A stretch of 64,000 bases of DNA from JBFWNG01 sp050251195. GTDB taxonomy: Bacteria > Bdellovibrionota_B > Oligoflexia > Oligoflexales > Oligoflexaceae. The translations under genes and the position numbers were made by a program. Under the pieces are notes generated by a model. It did not search any database, had not been told where the DNA came from, and worked only from the letters and a program-made list of their open reading frames with translations. Location: the NCBI GenBank assembly GCA_050251195.1, contig JBFWNG010000002.1:186001-250000 (forward strand). The letters are read 5' to 3'. The first letter of the stretch is position 1; each line of letters starts with the position of its first letter. Shown here one piece after another: positions 26,115 to 35,767 of the stretch.

Positions 26115-27626
26115 TTAATTCTTTGCCAGCGTCTTCAAGAAGCCAATCAAACACTGCACGGATTGACCGTTGCCGCCAGGAACGCGTACTGCTCCTTTTG
26201 GATCAGACCAGGCCATAATGTCAAGATGGGCCCAAGGCAGCTCGTCCACAAATTTCATGAGGAACAGCGATGCGGTGATGCCGCTCCCGTAACGTGATGC
26301 GCTGCTGTGATTCGTTTTAGCGAAGACCGTGTTGAGCTGGTCCTCGTAGCCTTTGTACAGAGGGAGGCGCCAAAGAATATCGCCCCAGCGTTGTCCAGCG
26401 GCGAGCAGCTTTTGTGCTAGTTTGTCGTCGGTGGCAAACAAGCCGCCGATGTCTTTTCCGAGCGCAGCTTTTACAATTCCCGTTAGCGTGGCGACATCGA
26501 TAATCATCTCGGGTTCGGACTCAACGGCGAGGCACATGGCATCGGCTAGAATGAGTCGTCCTTCCGCGTCCGTGTTGTCTATCTCAACAGTCATGCCGTT
26601 GCGCGCCGTAAGCACGTCCGAGGGGCGGAACGATTCCGGGCCGACAAAGTTCTCCGCCATCGGGAGATAAAAGTCGCAAGAGCGCGAGAATTTGCTTTTT
26701 GCCATCCAGTAGGCCACACCAACCAGGCACGCTGCGCCGCCCATGTCTTTTTTCATGAGACGCATGTTCGCGGCGTCCTTGATGTCGAGACCGCCTGAGT
26801 CAAAGGTGACGCCTTTGCCCACAAGCGCGATGGGTTTGCCTTTTGAGCCACTAGCGGAGTAATGAATTTTGACGAAACGAGGTTTGTTAACGGAGGCGTT
26901 TCCGACCGCCAAAAGCAGGTTCATATTCTCTTTGGCGATCCGGTTCTCGTCCCAAATCTCAACCTTGGCGTTGGGAAGGTCTTTAAACAGATCCTTAACG
27001 GTGTCCGCAAACGATGCGGGATAAAGTTCGTTCGGAGGAATATTGACGAGGTGCCGCGCGATGTTGATGGATTGTCCTATGATGCGCGATTCCTGCACCA
27101 AATGAGCGTCGATTCCAACGCAATCGAACTTTGGAGGCAGCGTGGCGTCGGGGTCGTCGGAAGGTTGGAATTTGTAATACGCCATTTCTAAGCCGACGAG
27201 GAGGCCCAATTTTTCATCGTCCTTTAGACCCTTTGTCTGAATCTCGACAGATCCAATCCCCAGGTTGTCGAATTGATTACAAATAGGACCGACAAGATCT
27301 CTGTAACGCGCGTAGGTGCTTGGAGTCAGCGTGTCGGCGTTGCCGTATTCTTCCCAATCGACTGGTTGCGGTCGAAGCACCCAAACAGGGCCTTTTGGCG
27401 TATGAAGCGAAAAGACTTCGGCATTTTCCTGGTTCTTCGTAGCATATTCTTGTTGCCAGCTATGTGCGTCCGGGGCGATGGTTGCAAGTTCTTTTTTCAG
27501 GTCGCTGTTGGAACCGAGAACCCAAAGTTTTCCTGTAATAGATGATTTTTTCTTGGTGCTTTCGGGGGTTAGGAGGCGCTCGAAATCAACATAAATATCG
27601 GTCTGCTTTTTTCCTGCTCGGGTCAT
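26115..27626 (-). CDS. pepA: Leucyl aminopeptidase family (M17) protein
   Basis: 503 aa. The C-terminal catalytic domain carries the metal and active-site motifs VGKGVTFDSGGLDIK, KKDMGGAA and NTDAEGRLILADA (the M17 signature). The N-terminal macro-like domain is shorter and less conserved. Dinuclear-metal cytoplasmic aminopeptidase. It is the first gene of pepA-alaS-xth on the minus strand. A minus-strand TTTACC-N18-TATATT pair near 27740-27770 could be its promoter. Confidence 0.93.
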   Translation of the reverse strand: MTRAGKKQTDIYVDFERLLTPESTKKKSSITGKLWVLGSNSDLKKELATIAPDAHSWQQEYATKNQENAEVFSLHTPKGPVWVLRPQPVDWEEYGNADTLTPSTYARYRDLVGPICNQFDNLGIGSVEIQTKGLKDDEKLGLLVGLEMAYYKFQPSDDPDATLPPKFDCVGIDAHLVQESRIIGQSINIARHLVNIPPNELYPASFADTVKDLFKDLPNAKVEIWDENRIAKENMNLLLAVGNASVNKPRFVKIHYSASGSKGKPIALVGKGVTFDSGGLDIKDAANMRLMKKDMGGAACLVGVAYWMAKSKFSRSCDFYLPMAENFVGPESFRPSDVLTARNGMTVEIDNTDAEGRLILADAMCLAVESEPEMIIDVATLTGIVKAALGKDIGGLFATDDKLAQKLLAAGQRWGDILWRLPLYKGYEDQLNTVFAKTNHSSASRYGSGITASLFLMKFVDELPWAHLDIMAWSDPKGAVRVPGGNGQSVQCLIGFLKTLAKN

Positions 27627-27814
27627 AGTGGTCTCGCTGTGGTTCAGTTAACGGCCAGTTTTATCACGAAAATTTCCCAAAGGCGAAGCTAAACCTTGTC
27701 CATAAAGCCTTGTTTTTTATTAATAATTATTGACGAGCAAAATAGAATATAGACTTTTTCCCAGGATTTGGTAAACGCTATAGGGCTTTTATAGCTATAA
27801 AATTAAAGGTCTTT
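27627..27814. promoter_or_regulatory. Divergent promoter region, pepA / ferredoxin
   Basis: 188-bp A/T-rich gap between divergent genes. TTTACC, an 18-bp spacer and TATATT on the minus strand is a plausible pepA promoter. On the plus strand several TATA-like boxes lie close to the ferredoxin ATG, without one convincing -35 partner. Confidence 0.35.
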
Positions 27815-28096
27815 ATGCCCAAGGTGCACATCACAACGGACAACCTCACCCTCGACGTTGACAACAACTACGCCCTTATCGATATGTGTGAAACCCACGA
27901 CACGTCGATTTTGTTTGGCTGCAGAGATGGCGCTTGCGGCGCTTGTATGATCAGAGTGCTTGAAGGTGCCGAAAATCTCAGCCCCATGGCGGACGACGAA
28001 AAGGATTTTCTTGAGACTATGGCAGCGGAGCCAAACGAACGTCTCGCTTGTCAATGCCGCGTACGAGGCGATGTCAAAATTGAAGTCTCAGAGTAG
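27815..28096 (+). CDS. 2Fe-2S ferredoxin
   Basis: 93 aa, plant/Yah-type ferredoxin fold with cluster ligands in CRDGACGAC (Cys36, Cys41, Cys44) and a fourth in LACQC (Cys79 likely). AAAGG precedes the ATG. Its 3' end overlaps nth by 26 bp. Since Nth is itself an iron-sulfur enzyme and the next gene is a radical SAM enzyme, it may supply electrons to the latter (inference). Confidence 0.92.
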   Translation: MPKVHITTDNLTLDVDNNYALIDMCETHDTSILFGCRDGACGACMIRVLEGAENLSPMADDEKDFLETMAAEPNERLACQCRVRGDVKIEVSE

Positions 28097-28757
28097 TCGG
28101 ATTAAGCCCGCCTCCACACCCATAAAACGCAAAACGATCGCCATTATAGACAGACTGAGCAAGAAGTGGCCCGATCCGCGCTGCGAACTCTATTATCGTA
28201 CGGAATTCCAGCTTCTTGTGTCCGTAGTTCTTTCAGCGCAAACAACCGACAAGATGGTCAACGAGTGTATGAAACCGATATACGATCAGGGGTTCACCCC
28301 GGAGACTGTTATCGGTTGGGGACACGAAGCTTTATTGGAGAAGATCCGTCGCATTGGCCTTGCGCCAACGAAGGCAAAAAACGTCTATCGGCTGTCCGAA
28401 ATAATTATCGACAAACATCAGGGTCGCGTTCCCAACAACCGCGAGGCGCTTGAAGCGCTTCCCGGCGTCGGCCGTAAGACGGCCAATGTGGTCTTGGGCG
28501 AAATCTTTGGCGAACCGACCTTGGCGGTCGATACCCACGTATACCGTGTGACCCAACGGTTGGGATTGCAGAACGAAAGTAATCCGCTGGCGGCCGAGCT
28601 TAAGCTTCTTAAAGTCATCGAGCCAAGGTTTTTGCCCCGAGCGCATCACCTGTTCATTATGCTCGGGCGCTACGTGTGTAAGGCGAGGAAACCTGAGTGC
28701 GGCAACTGTAACCTTAATGATATCTGTCCTTCATCGCTCATCAAGGCAAATGCATGA
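28071..28757 (+). CDS. nth: Endonuclease III
   Basis: 228 aa from the ATG at 28071; GAGG lies upstream, and an in-frame start at 27960 would lie inside the ferredoxin gene. Motifs: VSVVLSAQTTDKMVN, the HhH LPGVGRKTANVVLGEI with the catalytic Lys, AVDTHVYRV with the catalytic Asp, and the 4Fe-4S loop C-x6-C-x2-C-x5-C at CKARKPECGNCNLNDIC. Bifunctional glycosylase/AP lyase for oxidised pyrimidines. Overlaps the next gene by 4 bp (ATGA). Confidence 0.96.
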   Translation: MSKLKSQSSRIKPASTPIKRKTIAIIDRLSKKWPDPRCELYYRTEFQLLVSVVLSAQTTDKMVNECMKPIYDQGFTPETVIGWGHEALLEKIRRIGLAPTKAKNVYRLSEIIIDKHQGRVPNNREALEALPGVGRKTANVVLGEIFGEPTLAVDTHVYRVTQRLGLQNESNPLAAELKLLKVIEPRFLPRAHHLFIMLGRYVCKARKPECGNCNLNDICPSSLIKANA

Positions 28758-29890
28758 CGTCGGCCGATTCAACATATCTGGACTTGCCATTTACGAGAGA
28801 GTCCGCCTCCCGGTGGGACGTAGATCCCAAGGTTTTCGCCAACTGGCGGTGGCAAATCAAACATCAAATCCGTACGCTCGAGGACGCCGAGAAATTCATA
28901 ATACTCAGCGAGGATGAACGTATCGGGTTTGAAAAATCCCAGAAGCTCTTTAATAGCGGTGTAACGCCATACTACGCGGCGTTAATGGCTCCAGACCCGA
29001 CTGTTTCTTGTCCCATACGATTGCAAGCGAACCCGAGGGTTCAAGAACTCGTTGACGAAATCGGTGAAAAGGATCCGCTGCTTGAGAAGCCCCATTCCCC
29101 CGTGCCTGAGGTAGTGCAGGTTTACCCGGATCGCGTCGCGTTTTGTGTCGCACAGCTTTGCCCGGTCTACTGCCGATACTGTTTTCGAAAGCGACGCGAC
29201 GACGAGGACGGTTTGCATTTCAACAGAAAAATCATCGAGGCGGGTGTCGAATACATCCGGTCTCAGCCCGCGATAAAAGACGTGCTCATAACCGGCGGCG
29301 ATCCCTTCGTCGCATCGGACGGCGCTCTCGAAAATTTGCTGGTGAGCCTCCGCGAGATCAAGCATGTCGAGATGATTCGTTTTGGCACCCGGACGCCGGT
29401 CACTTTGCCTTATCGAATTACCGACGATCTCTGCAAAATGTTGTCTAAATTCCACCCCATTTGGGTCAATACTCACTTCAACTGCGTCCAAGAAATAACG
29501 GAGGAAGCGGCGGCGGCGGCACATAAACTTACCATGCACGGCATTCCCGTCAGCAATCAGTCGGTGCTCCTTAAGGGGATCAATGACGATCGGGACAGCC
29601 AACTTGCGTTGCTCCGGGGTTTGCTCCGCATTCGCGTTCGCCCCTATTACCTGTTTCATCCCCATAAAGTCGAAGGAACCGCCCATTTGCGCGTCCCCCT
29701 CCTCGAAGGGCTCAAGCTCATGAGGTCTTTGAGAGGAAATATTACCGGTTTAGCAATTCCTAATTACGTTCTTGATACCCCATCTGGTAAAATTCCATTG
29801 GAGCATAATTATAAATTAAGCTTTGACGGTCCAGATTTGGTGATAGAAGACGTTAGAGGCGAAATCTGGAGAGAAAAGGACGTTCTGTGA
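28754..29890 (+). CDS. KamA-family radical SAM aminomutase
   Basis: 378 aa. The radical SAM motif CPVYCRYCFRKRR is present, with GGDPF and a C-terminal PLP lysine region (TPSGKIPLEHNY). The lysine 2,3-aminomutase layout is clear: RWQIKHQIRTLE at the N-terminus, VNTHFNCVQEIT and YYLFHPHKVEGTAHLRVPL. Known members isomerise lysine (or modify EF-P lysine, EpmB), and others act on glutamate. Here the position corresponding to lysine-binding Asp293 of clostridial KAM appears to be His (HPHKVEG), while the second Asp is kept, so substrate is open. Translationally coupled to nth; tldD follows by 9 bp. Confidence 0.88.
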   Translation: MTSADSTYLDLPFTRESASRWDVDPKVFANWRWQIKHQIRTLEDAEKFIILSEDERIGFEKSQKLFNSGVTPYYAALMAPDPTVSCPIRLQANPRVQELVDEIGEKDPLLEKPHSPVPEVVQVYPDRVAFCVAQLCPVYCRYCFRKRRDDEDGLHFNRKIIEAGVEYIRSQPAIKDVLITGGDPFVASDGALENLLVSLREIKHVEMIRFGTRTPVTLPYRITDDLCKMLSKFHPIWVNTHFNCVQEITEEAAAAAHKLTMHGIPVSNQSVLLKGINDDRDSQLALLRGLLRIRVRPYYLFHPHKVEGTAHLRVPLLEGLKLMRSLRGNITGLAIPNYVLDTPSGKIPLEHNYKLSFDGPDLVIEDVRGEIWREKDVL

Positions 29891-29899
29891 GGGGGAACC

Positions 29900-31279
29900 A
29901 TGAAAAAATTGCTCAAGGAAATAGCGGACAAATCCTCTGGCTTTGTCGAACTGCGATATCACAAACGCACGACCAACTCTTTTGAGGTACAAAAAGGTCG
30001 GGTTGACGTTTCCAATCACGCCAAAATTGAGGGTGTCGGCGTCCGAACGCTTGTCGACGGCTCTTGGGGATTCGCGTCGACGTCGAATTTAACCCAGGAT
30101 GGCATCAAAAACGCCATTGAAGAAGCGCGGCGAAACGCCAAGGTTCTCTCGGGCAACGGTAACGATTTGCGCTTGGCGCGCGGCGATTTATCTCAGGATG
30201 ATTACGAAGGTCCTGGCGTCGACAAGTTGCGCAAAATGCCTCTCGAGGAAAAGCTTCGTAACGTCATTAACTACGAAAACGAACTCAAGTCTAAGTCATC
30301 GAAGATCACGACGGCGGCGTGCCGATACAAAGAATTGATCGAGGAGAAGGCGATCGTAACGAGCGACGGTGCTTGCGCGAGTCTGACTCTTGCGCAACCG
30401 GAAGTTCGGGTGTCAGCTATCGCGGAAGATCGGGGCGAGCGCATCGTCTACGGAAAATCAGCCGGGGTGTCGGGTGACTGGAGTTGCCTATACAAGCATC
30501 CAGCTCTCAACAACATGATCGACGATACGGCGAAGACCGCCGTCGATCTTCTCAAGGCGAAATACGCCGAAGGCGGCAAAAAGACCGTTATTCTTGCTCC
30601 GGCCGTTGTAGGTATGCTCTGCCACGAGGCGATTGGACACACGGTTGAGGCCGACTTCGTCAGAGCGGGTAGTGTGGCGCAAGGCAAGATCGGCACTCGC
30701 GTGGGATCGGATCTCGTCAACATGGCGGATTCCGGATGCGAAACCATTGCCGGGTACGCAACTGGCAATATCCCTTTCGACGACGAAGGCGTCAAAACCC
30801 AAACCACGACTATTATCGAAAAGGGAATTCTAAAATCGTATTTGCACAACCGCGAGACGGCGCATGAATTTGGCGTGACGCCCACAGGCAACGCAAGAGC
30901 ATGGCTTTATTACAACGAGCCACTCATACGCATGAGGAACACCTATTTTCTCCCCGGTACAAGTTCTCTGGAGAAGATGATTGCGGAAATTGACGACGGT
31001 TATCTCGTCGAAGGAGCGAGCAGCGGACAGGCTGACGCCAACGGTGAATTCATGTTCGGCTGTTCGTACGTTTGGCGAATTCAGAACGGCAAGAAAGTCC
31101 AGTTGCTGCGGGAGGCTACCCTTTCCGGCATTGCGTTTGATGTTTTGCAAACGGTCGATGCGGTCAGCAAAGAATTCCTCTGGGATTTAGGATCGGGATA
31201 TTGCGGCAAGGGCCAACCGGCTAAGGTCGACGCCGGCGGTCCATACGTCAGATGCAAGATACACGTGGGAGGTCGGTGA
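29900..31279 (+). CDS. tldD: TldD metalloprotease subunit
   Basis: 459 aa. The zinc-protease motif HEAIGHTVEAD is at about residue 241. GGTTTIIEKG-like segments (TQTTTIIEKGILKSYLHNRET) and the C-terminal GSGYCGKGQP are typical of TldD. TldD pairs with TldE to form a heterodimeric protease of unfolded or modified peptides. GGGGGA precedes the ATG. The stop codon overlaps the tldE start. Confidence 0.96.
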   Translation: MKKLLKEIADKSSGFVELRYHKRTTNSFEVQKGRVDVSNHAKIEGVGVRTLVDGSWGFASTSNLTQDGIKNAIEEARRNAKVLSGNGNDLRLARGDLSQDDYEGPGVDKLRKMPLEEKLRNVINYENELKSKSSKITTAACRYKELIEEKAIVTSDGACASLTLAQPEVRVSAIAEDRGERIVYGKSAGVSGDWSCLYKHPALNNMIDDTAKTAVDLLKAKYAEGGKKTVILAPAVVGMLCHEAIGHTVEADFVRAGSVAQGKIGTRVGSDLVNMADSGCETIAGYATGNIPFDDEGVKTQTTTIIEKGILKSYLHNRETAHEFGVTPTGNARAWLYYNEPLIRMRNTYFLPGTSSLEKMIAEIDDGYLVEGASSGQADANGEFMFGCSYVWRIQNGKKVQLLREATLSGIAFDVLQTVDAVSKEFLWDLGSGYCGKGQPAKVDAGGPYVRCKIHVGGR

Positions 31280-32637
31280 TGTATAATGCGGATACCTTTT
31301 CCAAAGCGTCCTCCAATATTGAGGGAGTCGTAAAATCGACCGCCGATCGCGCAAAGAAGAACGGCGCTGACGAATCCCATATCGTTGGCAAGATTACTTT
31401 TGACAAGAACCTTACTTGTGAAAACTATAAACTCACCTTAGCGAGTAGCTCTGACGCACAAAGCATTGGCGTCAAGGTTCACAAAGGACAAAAGAAAGGG
31501 ACTGCTAGTCTCAATAGCCTCCATGATCGGGAGGTGGAAGAAACGGTGAAGAGCGCCTTGGAGTTGTCATCTTTTTCGCTCCCCGACCCATTTCTCAATC
31601 TGCCCGAAAAATCTCTAGCAGGCCCAACAAAACCTCTAGGCTTTTTGTTCGACGAAGATCTCTTTGATGTTTCCTCTGATTACCTCAAGTCATTAATGCT
31701 CGAAGCTATTGCAAAGGTGAAAGCCAAACCGAAGATAGCCTTGGAGCGTTTGGACGTTTCCGTGGGATTTTCGTTTGACTGCCTCGCTAACTCGCATGAA
31801 GTTTTCCGAAGCGAAAAGCAAAGTATGATCAATTGGTCCTATGTCGGAATGGCTAAGGACGGCGACGAAGTAAGCGGTATGGATTATAATAGCGGGTTTG
31901 CTTTTAAGAAGGACGGCTTCGAAAAGCACTTCTTTGCCGATCTCGACATTTTTTGCGACAAAGTGCTTAAGAATCTCGATCCGAAGCCTTGTCCTAGTTA
32001 CAAAGGTCCTGTCGTTTTTTCCGCCCGCGCGTTTGAAGAAATCATCCTTGGCGTCCTGTTGTTCCATGCCTCCGGTCGCAGTGTGATGGACGGTAAGAGC
32101 AAATGGACTGAGAAAAAAGGCGCTAAGGTCGCATCCGAAAGCTTAACCATCATCGACAATCCTTTCGATCCGAGGCTGACTGGAGCAACAAGCTACGACG
32201 CCGACGGATTGGCGACGAAGAAATTAGACATCATACACGGCGGAGTTCTGAAAACGTTTCTTTTGGATTGTTATAGTTCGAAGAAGCTTGGTACTACATC
32301 CAACGCTTGTGCCGGTGCTCCGTTTGGCCTCAACGTCATGGCGGGGCACACCCAGGACAAGGATCTCACCCGCGTTGGACCAAAACAGATTCTTTACGTC
32401 GACCGTTTCTCCGGGAACGTCGACAGCCTGACAGGTGATTTTAGCGGAGTCGCGAAGTCATCGCATCTCTACGAGAACGGCCAACATATGCATGCTGTAA
32501 CGGAAACCATGATTGCAGGTAACGTCTTTGACGTTGTTTGCAATATTTTAGCGTTGGGTACGACGCAGCATGTCATCAGCGGTGATTTTGCTTCCCCAGA
32601 TCTTGTTGCAGACGGTGTGACGGTAAGCGGCAGTTAG
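31279..32637 (+). CDS. tldE: TldE/PmbA subunit of the TldD/E protease
   Basis: 452 aa from the ATG at 31279 (TGATG overlap with tldD; GGGAGG upstream). It lacks the HExxxH of TldD, as expected for the PmbA/TldE partner, and has the C-terminal family segments FLLDCYSSKKLGT and FSGVAKSSHLYENG. An upstream in-frame start (31252) is inside tldD and unlikely. The 3' end overlaps the convergent GNAT gene by 4 bp. Confidence 0.94.
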   Translation: MYNADTFSKASSNIEGVVKSTADRAKKNGADESHIVGKITFDKNLTCENYKLTLASSSDAQSIGVKVHKGQKKGTASLNSLHDREVEETVKSALELSSFSLPDPFLNLPEKSLAGPTKPLGFLFDEDLFDVSSDYLKSLMLEAIAKVKAKPKIALERLDVSVGFSFDCLANSHEVFRSEKQSMINWSYVGMAKDGDEVSGMDYNSGFAFKKDGFEKHFFADLDIFCDKVLKNLDPKPCPSYKGPVVFSARAFEEIILGVLLFHASGRSVMDGKSKWTEKKGAKVASESLTIIDNPFDPRLTGATSYDADGLATKKLDIIHGGVLKTFLLDCYSSKKLGTTSNACAGAPFGLNVMAGHTQDKDLTRVGPKQILYVDRFSGNVDSLTGDFSGVAKSSHLYENGQHMHAVTETMIAGNVFDVVCNILALGTTQHVISGDFASPDLVADGVTVSGS

Positions 32638-33155
32638 CGTCGAAAGGTTTCGTAGTAGTAATAAGGGTGCTCGTCCTCGACGAGCTTTTTCTCGCCGACA
32701 AAGGTAAAGCCCACCTTTTCGAGCACTCTTCGTGAAGCGGTGTTCTCGATTCGGGCAGTTGCCGCGATGCGACTTAATTGAAGGTTCACAAAACCGTATT
32801 CAATTGAAAGCTTTGCGGCTTCAGTGGCGAAGCCTTTCCCCCAGGATTTTCGGTTCATCCTAAAACCAAGTTCAACTTCGCCTTCTTCGTTATACCTGTG
32901 CAGGCCGCACACTCCGACTATTTCGTTGCTTTGCTTTTCTAAAACCGCCCATGGACTAAAGCCCTTTTCTTGTTGGTGCTGGATAAAGAGGCTAAGCTTT
33001 CTCTCGACTTTTGCCATATCCATAAGAGGCTGACCGTCGCCGATGTAACGCGAAACTTCCGGGTCGCTGTAAAATTGATATGCGGCTGGCGCGTCGTCGA
33101 GACGCCAGATTCGAAGCAAGATGCGTTTGTTTTCAACTATGATCGAATCGCTCAT
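32634..33155 (-). CDS. GNAT-family N-acetyltransferase (RimJ/RimL type)
   Basis: 173 aa. Acetyl-CoA site region RKSWGKGFATEAAKLSIEYGF and the following IAATARIENTASRRVLEKVGF are typical of RimJ/RimL-like acetyltransferases. Substrate unknown. The start overlaps the nadK stop by 4 bp, so it is the last gene of the ppiD-nadK operon. Confidence 0.9.
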   Translation of the reverse strand: MSDSIIVENKRILLRIWRLDDAPAAYQFYSDPEVSRYIGDGQPLMDMAKVERKLSLFIQHQQEKGFSPWAVLEKQSNEIVGVCGLHRYNEEGEVELGFRMNRKSWGKGFATEAAKLSIEYGFVNLQLSRIAATARIENTASRRVLEKVGFTFVGEKKLVEDEHPYYYYETFRR

Positions 33156-34036
33156 ACTTTAAAGCATATTTTCAAGGCAGGGGCTTTTTCGAAACGAATT
33201 CTGTCTCCGAACTTCAACGGGATAATAAGGCGTTGCCCGTCAAGTGCGAGGAGGGCCTTGCTATTGTGGTTTTCGACAACCAGTGACTCTGTTCCGGGAT
33301 CAAAGAATCCTTTGACGAGCTTAAAGGTATTGGTGTCCATCTTGTAGAGTTCGCGCACGAAGTACTGGCACATCTTGTCCGTGCGATCTTGAACCGTTCC
33401 GCCGGCCGCATGAATCGCGGCACTGCTTCCCGTTGCTGTCGCAACCCAAATTCCGCTCGATTTTTGGATTTCTTTTTTGCCGCCCAAGGCGATCTGATAG
33501 CGCGTCACAGCCGCAGGGTTGGAATTGGCGAACAGAAAATCATTGAGCGCTGGCAGGGTTGTTTTCGTCAGTCCCGATTCTATAAAATCAATACTGGCGC
33601 GGATCCTTGACGTGACGGTGCATTCTAAAGCGCCCGAAAGCATTTTCATTAACACAGCTTCAAAGCGATCGGCATTTTCGCAACAAAGATATCCGACGCT
33701 CGACTTCGACGAGCGAATGCCGATAATGGGCGTTTCCGGAGACAAGAGATTATGGCTTGCCGTAAGAAGCGTGCCGTCGCCCCCGACTGTTATGACCGCA
33801 TCGAATGGAACTCCGATGGGCCAATTGTCGCTTCGGCGTATCAGCGTGAAGGAAACTCTGTGTTTTTTAAGAACGTTTTCGACGAGTTCGAGCGCTTCAT
33901 AATGCTCGACGTGAGCGCCCTTGAGGACTTCGAAATCTTTCTCGAGGTGGTGGAAGCGGGCAACGTCCTTCTGTCGGGCTGCCGCCTCACCAAATTGCTC
34001 CCAGTTCGTTAACTTCGTAACAACGAGAACGTTCAT
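33152..34036 (-). CDS. nadK: NAD kinase
   Basis: 294 aa. The diacylglycerol/NAD kinase GGDGTLL motif (AVITVGGDGTLLTASHN), a second conserved Asn-rich segment (NDFLFANSNPAAVTRY) and the glycine-rich GIWVATATGSSAAIHAAGG support NadK. Makes NADP. 6 bp after ppiD; overlaps the GNAT gene. The N-terminal 100 residues are more divergent than in E. coli. Confidence 0.9.
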   Translation of the reverse strand: MNVLVVTKLTNWEQFGEAAARQKDVARFHHLEKDFEVLKGAHVEHYEALELVENVLKKHRVSFTLIRRSDNWPIGVPFDAVITVGGDGTLLTASHNLLSPETPIIGIRSSKSSVGYLCCENADRFEAVLMKMLSGALECTVTSRIRASIDFIESGLTKTTLPALNDFLFANSNPAAVTRYQIALGGKKEIQKSSGIWVATATGSSAAIHAAGGTVQDRTDKMCQYFVRELYKMDTNTFKLVKGFFDPGTESLVVENHNSKALLALDGQRLIIPLKFGDRIRFEKAPALKICFKV

Positions 34037-34042
34037 ACGATA

Positions 34043-35647
34043 TCAGGTACCTGCGTCAGCCGGTTGTTGCTGCGCCTTTTGGTTGATGTCCCAGTTCTCG
34101 TATTCTTCGTTGATCCAAATTTTGTTGTTCTTCTCAAGTTTCTGCTTTGCTTCCGTCACGACAGCGTTGAAGACTCCGTAAGCTTGGTTGAAGCTCTCGG
34201 ATTTTTTGATGTCGTCCTTCTTCTTGGCATCAAGCTTTGACATGTCCGCCTCTTGAAAGCTTGCTAGGCGCATGATGACGCGGTCAGGGCCGACAGTAAC
34301 GACTTTCTCGTAAAGTTTGGGACTTTTGCCCATGGACAGTACAGCGCTGCGAACGTCAGCGTCGGAACCAAGCTTAGGAACAGACGAGGCGTTTAACGCG
34401 AACGGCCCTGTTTTTTCCCACTTGCTGGCGAACTGATTTACAAGAACGTTGGAATTGTCTGATTTTTGCAAGGCAGCAAGAAGGTTGTTTGTGGTTTCCT
34501 CTAAAGCCTTCGGATGTTTTTGTTTCTCCAAAAGTTTTTGAGCGATCTCTTTCTTTGCCGTGTTCAAGTCAATTTTTCGCGCTTCCCGAACATCGAGAAC
34601 CTTTATGATGTGGAATCCGAAATCCGATTCGACAACTCCGCTCAATTGTCCTTTTTGTAAGGAGAAAGCAGCGTCGCTAAAGGGCTTTACCATGGCGTCG
34701 CGGGCAAAGAAACCAAGGTTGCCTTTGTTGGTTTTGGCGGAAGGGTCGTCACTGTATTGGGCGACGAGGGCCGCAAAGTCTTTGTTGGCTTTGAGCTCGC
34801 CAAGGATCTTTGTGGCGATTTGTTTAGCGTCTTCTTTCGTGCGCGTTGCGGCGGAAGCCGGCGCGTTTCTAGCGCCCTGAAAAGCCACGAGGATATGCTG
34901 CGCGTTAACTTTCTTGTCGGTATCGAATTCAGCCTTGTTTTTTTCGTAATATTCGTCGATCTGTTTGGCTTCGTCCTTCATGAATTTTGCGATCTCGTCG
35001 TTAGAAACACTGACGGTAACATCGGCCGGTGTCACTTTAAGGAACTCGACGTCCATTTTCGATTCGTCTAACTTGTAGAGCCACTCGGCTTGCTGGTCGG
35101 ATATTTGATACGTTTCCGTAACAAACTGTCGGAATTTGTTCTGAGTTAGGTTCCGGCGAACTTCCTCGGTGAACGATTCCTCCGTATAGCGGTTAGACCG
35201 CAAGAATTGATCGAATTTCTCCGTCGAAAAGTTGCCTTTTTCGTCGTGAAAAAGTTCTGCTTCGGAGATCGTTTTTTCGACTTCGTCAGTGGAACTAAAG
35301 ACTCCGCTTTCGACGGCTTCGTTGTAAACAACGAGATCGTTCACAAGCTGGCCAACCACTGACTTCGAAAGTTGAATCATTGCAGGATCAAAGTTGCCGC
35401 TAAACTGGCTTCGATAACGTTCGTAAGCGGATTGATACGTGCGTCGAAATTGCAGATTGCTGACCTCGTCGCTGCCGACATAGGCCGCGACGCCCGTGGG
35501 TCCGCTCATCATGCGAGAGCCCGGATCACAGACTCCAAAAAAAGTCATCGCTCCGACTGCTATAATGAGGATGGCGTATGTTACCCAGTTGCTGCTTATC
35601 TTCTTTGTATCGACCTTATCGAGTTGTTTGCCTTTCCATCTGTACAT
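34043..35647 (-). CDS. ppiD: PpiD-like peptidyl-prolyl isomerase / periplasmic chaperone
   Basis: 534 aa. An N-terminal cytoplasmic stretch, one TM helix (about 24-44), a SurA_N-like helical domain (about 60-210), a parvulin domain (about 245-350: VNAQHILVAF, KGNLGFFARDAMVKPFSDAAF and FGFHIIKVLD) and a helical C-terminal domain. Inner-membrane anchored folding factor for exported proteins. Transcribed from a good promoter at 35686-35714. nadK and the GNAT gene follow. Confidence 0.92.
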   Translation of the reverse strand: MYRWKGKQLDKVDTKKISSNWVTYAILIIAVGAMTFFGVCDPGSRMMSGPTGVAAYVGSDEVSNLQFRRTYQSAYERYRSQFSGNFDPAMIQLSKSVVGQLVNDLVVYNEAVESGVFSSTDEVEKTISEAELFHDEKGNFSTEKFDQFLRSNRYTEESFTEEVRRNLTQNKFRQFVTETYQISDQQAEWLYKLDESKMDVEFLKVTPADVTVSVSNDEIAKFMKDEAKQIDEYYEKNKAEFDTDKKVNAQHILVAFQGARNAPASAATRTKEDAKQIATKILGELKANKDFAALVAQYSDDPSAKTNKGNLGFFARDAMVKPFSDAAFSLQKGQLSGVVESDFGFHIIKVLDVREARKIDLNTAKKEIAQKLLEKQKHPKALEETTNNLLAALQKSDNSNVLVNQFASKWEKTGPFALNASSVPKLGSDADVRSAVLSMGKSPKLYEKVVTVGPDRVIMRLASFQEADMSKLDAKKKDDIKKSESFNQAYGVFNAVVTEAKQKLEKNNKIWINEEYENWDINQKAQQQPADAGT

Positions 35648-35685
35648 GAGCTTGGATATCTCCTTATTTCTTTTTTTGACTTTGA

Positions 35686-35714
35686 ATTATCTATTGCTAG
35701 CACAATTTTTTCAA
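35686..35714 (-). promoter_or_regulatory. Sigma-70-type promoter of ppiD operon
   Basis: Minus strand: TTGAAA (35709-35714), 17-bp spacer, GATAAT (35686-35691). Predicted start near 35679, about 30 nt upstream of the ppiD ATG. Confidence 0.7.
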
Positions 35715-35767
35715 TCGTGATAATGCAATAAGTAAAGACTAAAAAACATATCCTTTTTTGGCGTGTT

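Noticed and set aside
27960..28070. Upstream start for nth
   Set aside because: Lies deep inside the ferredoxin gene; the ATG at 28071 gives the normal N-terminus.
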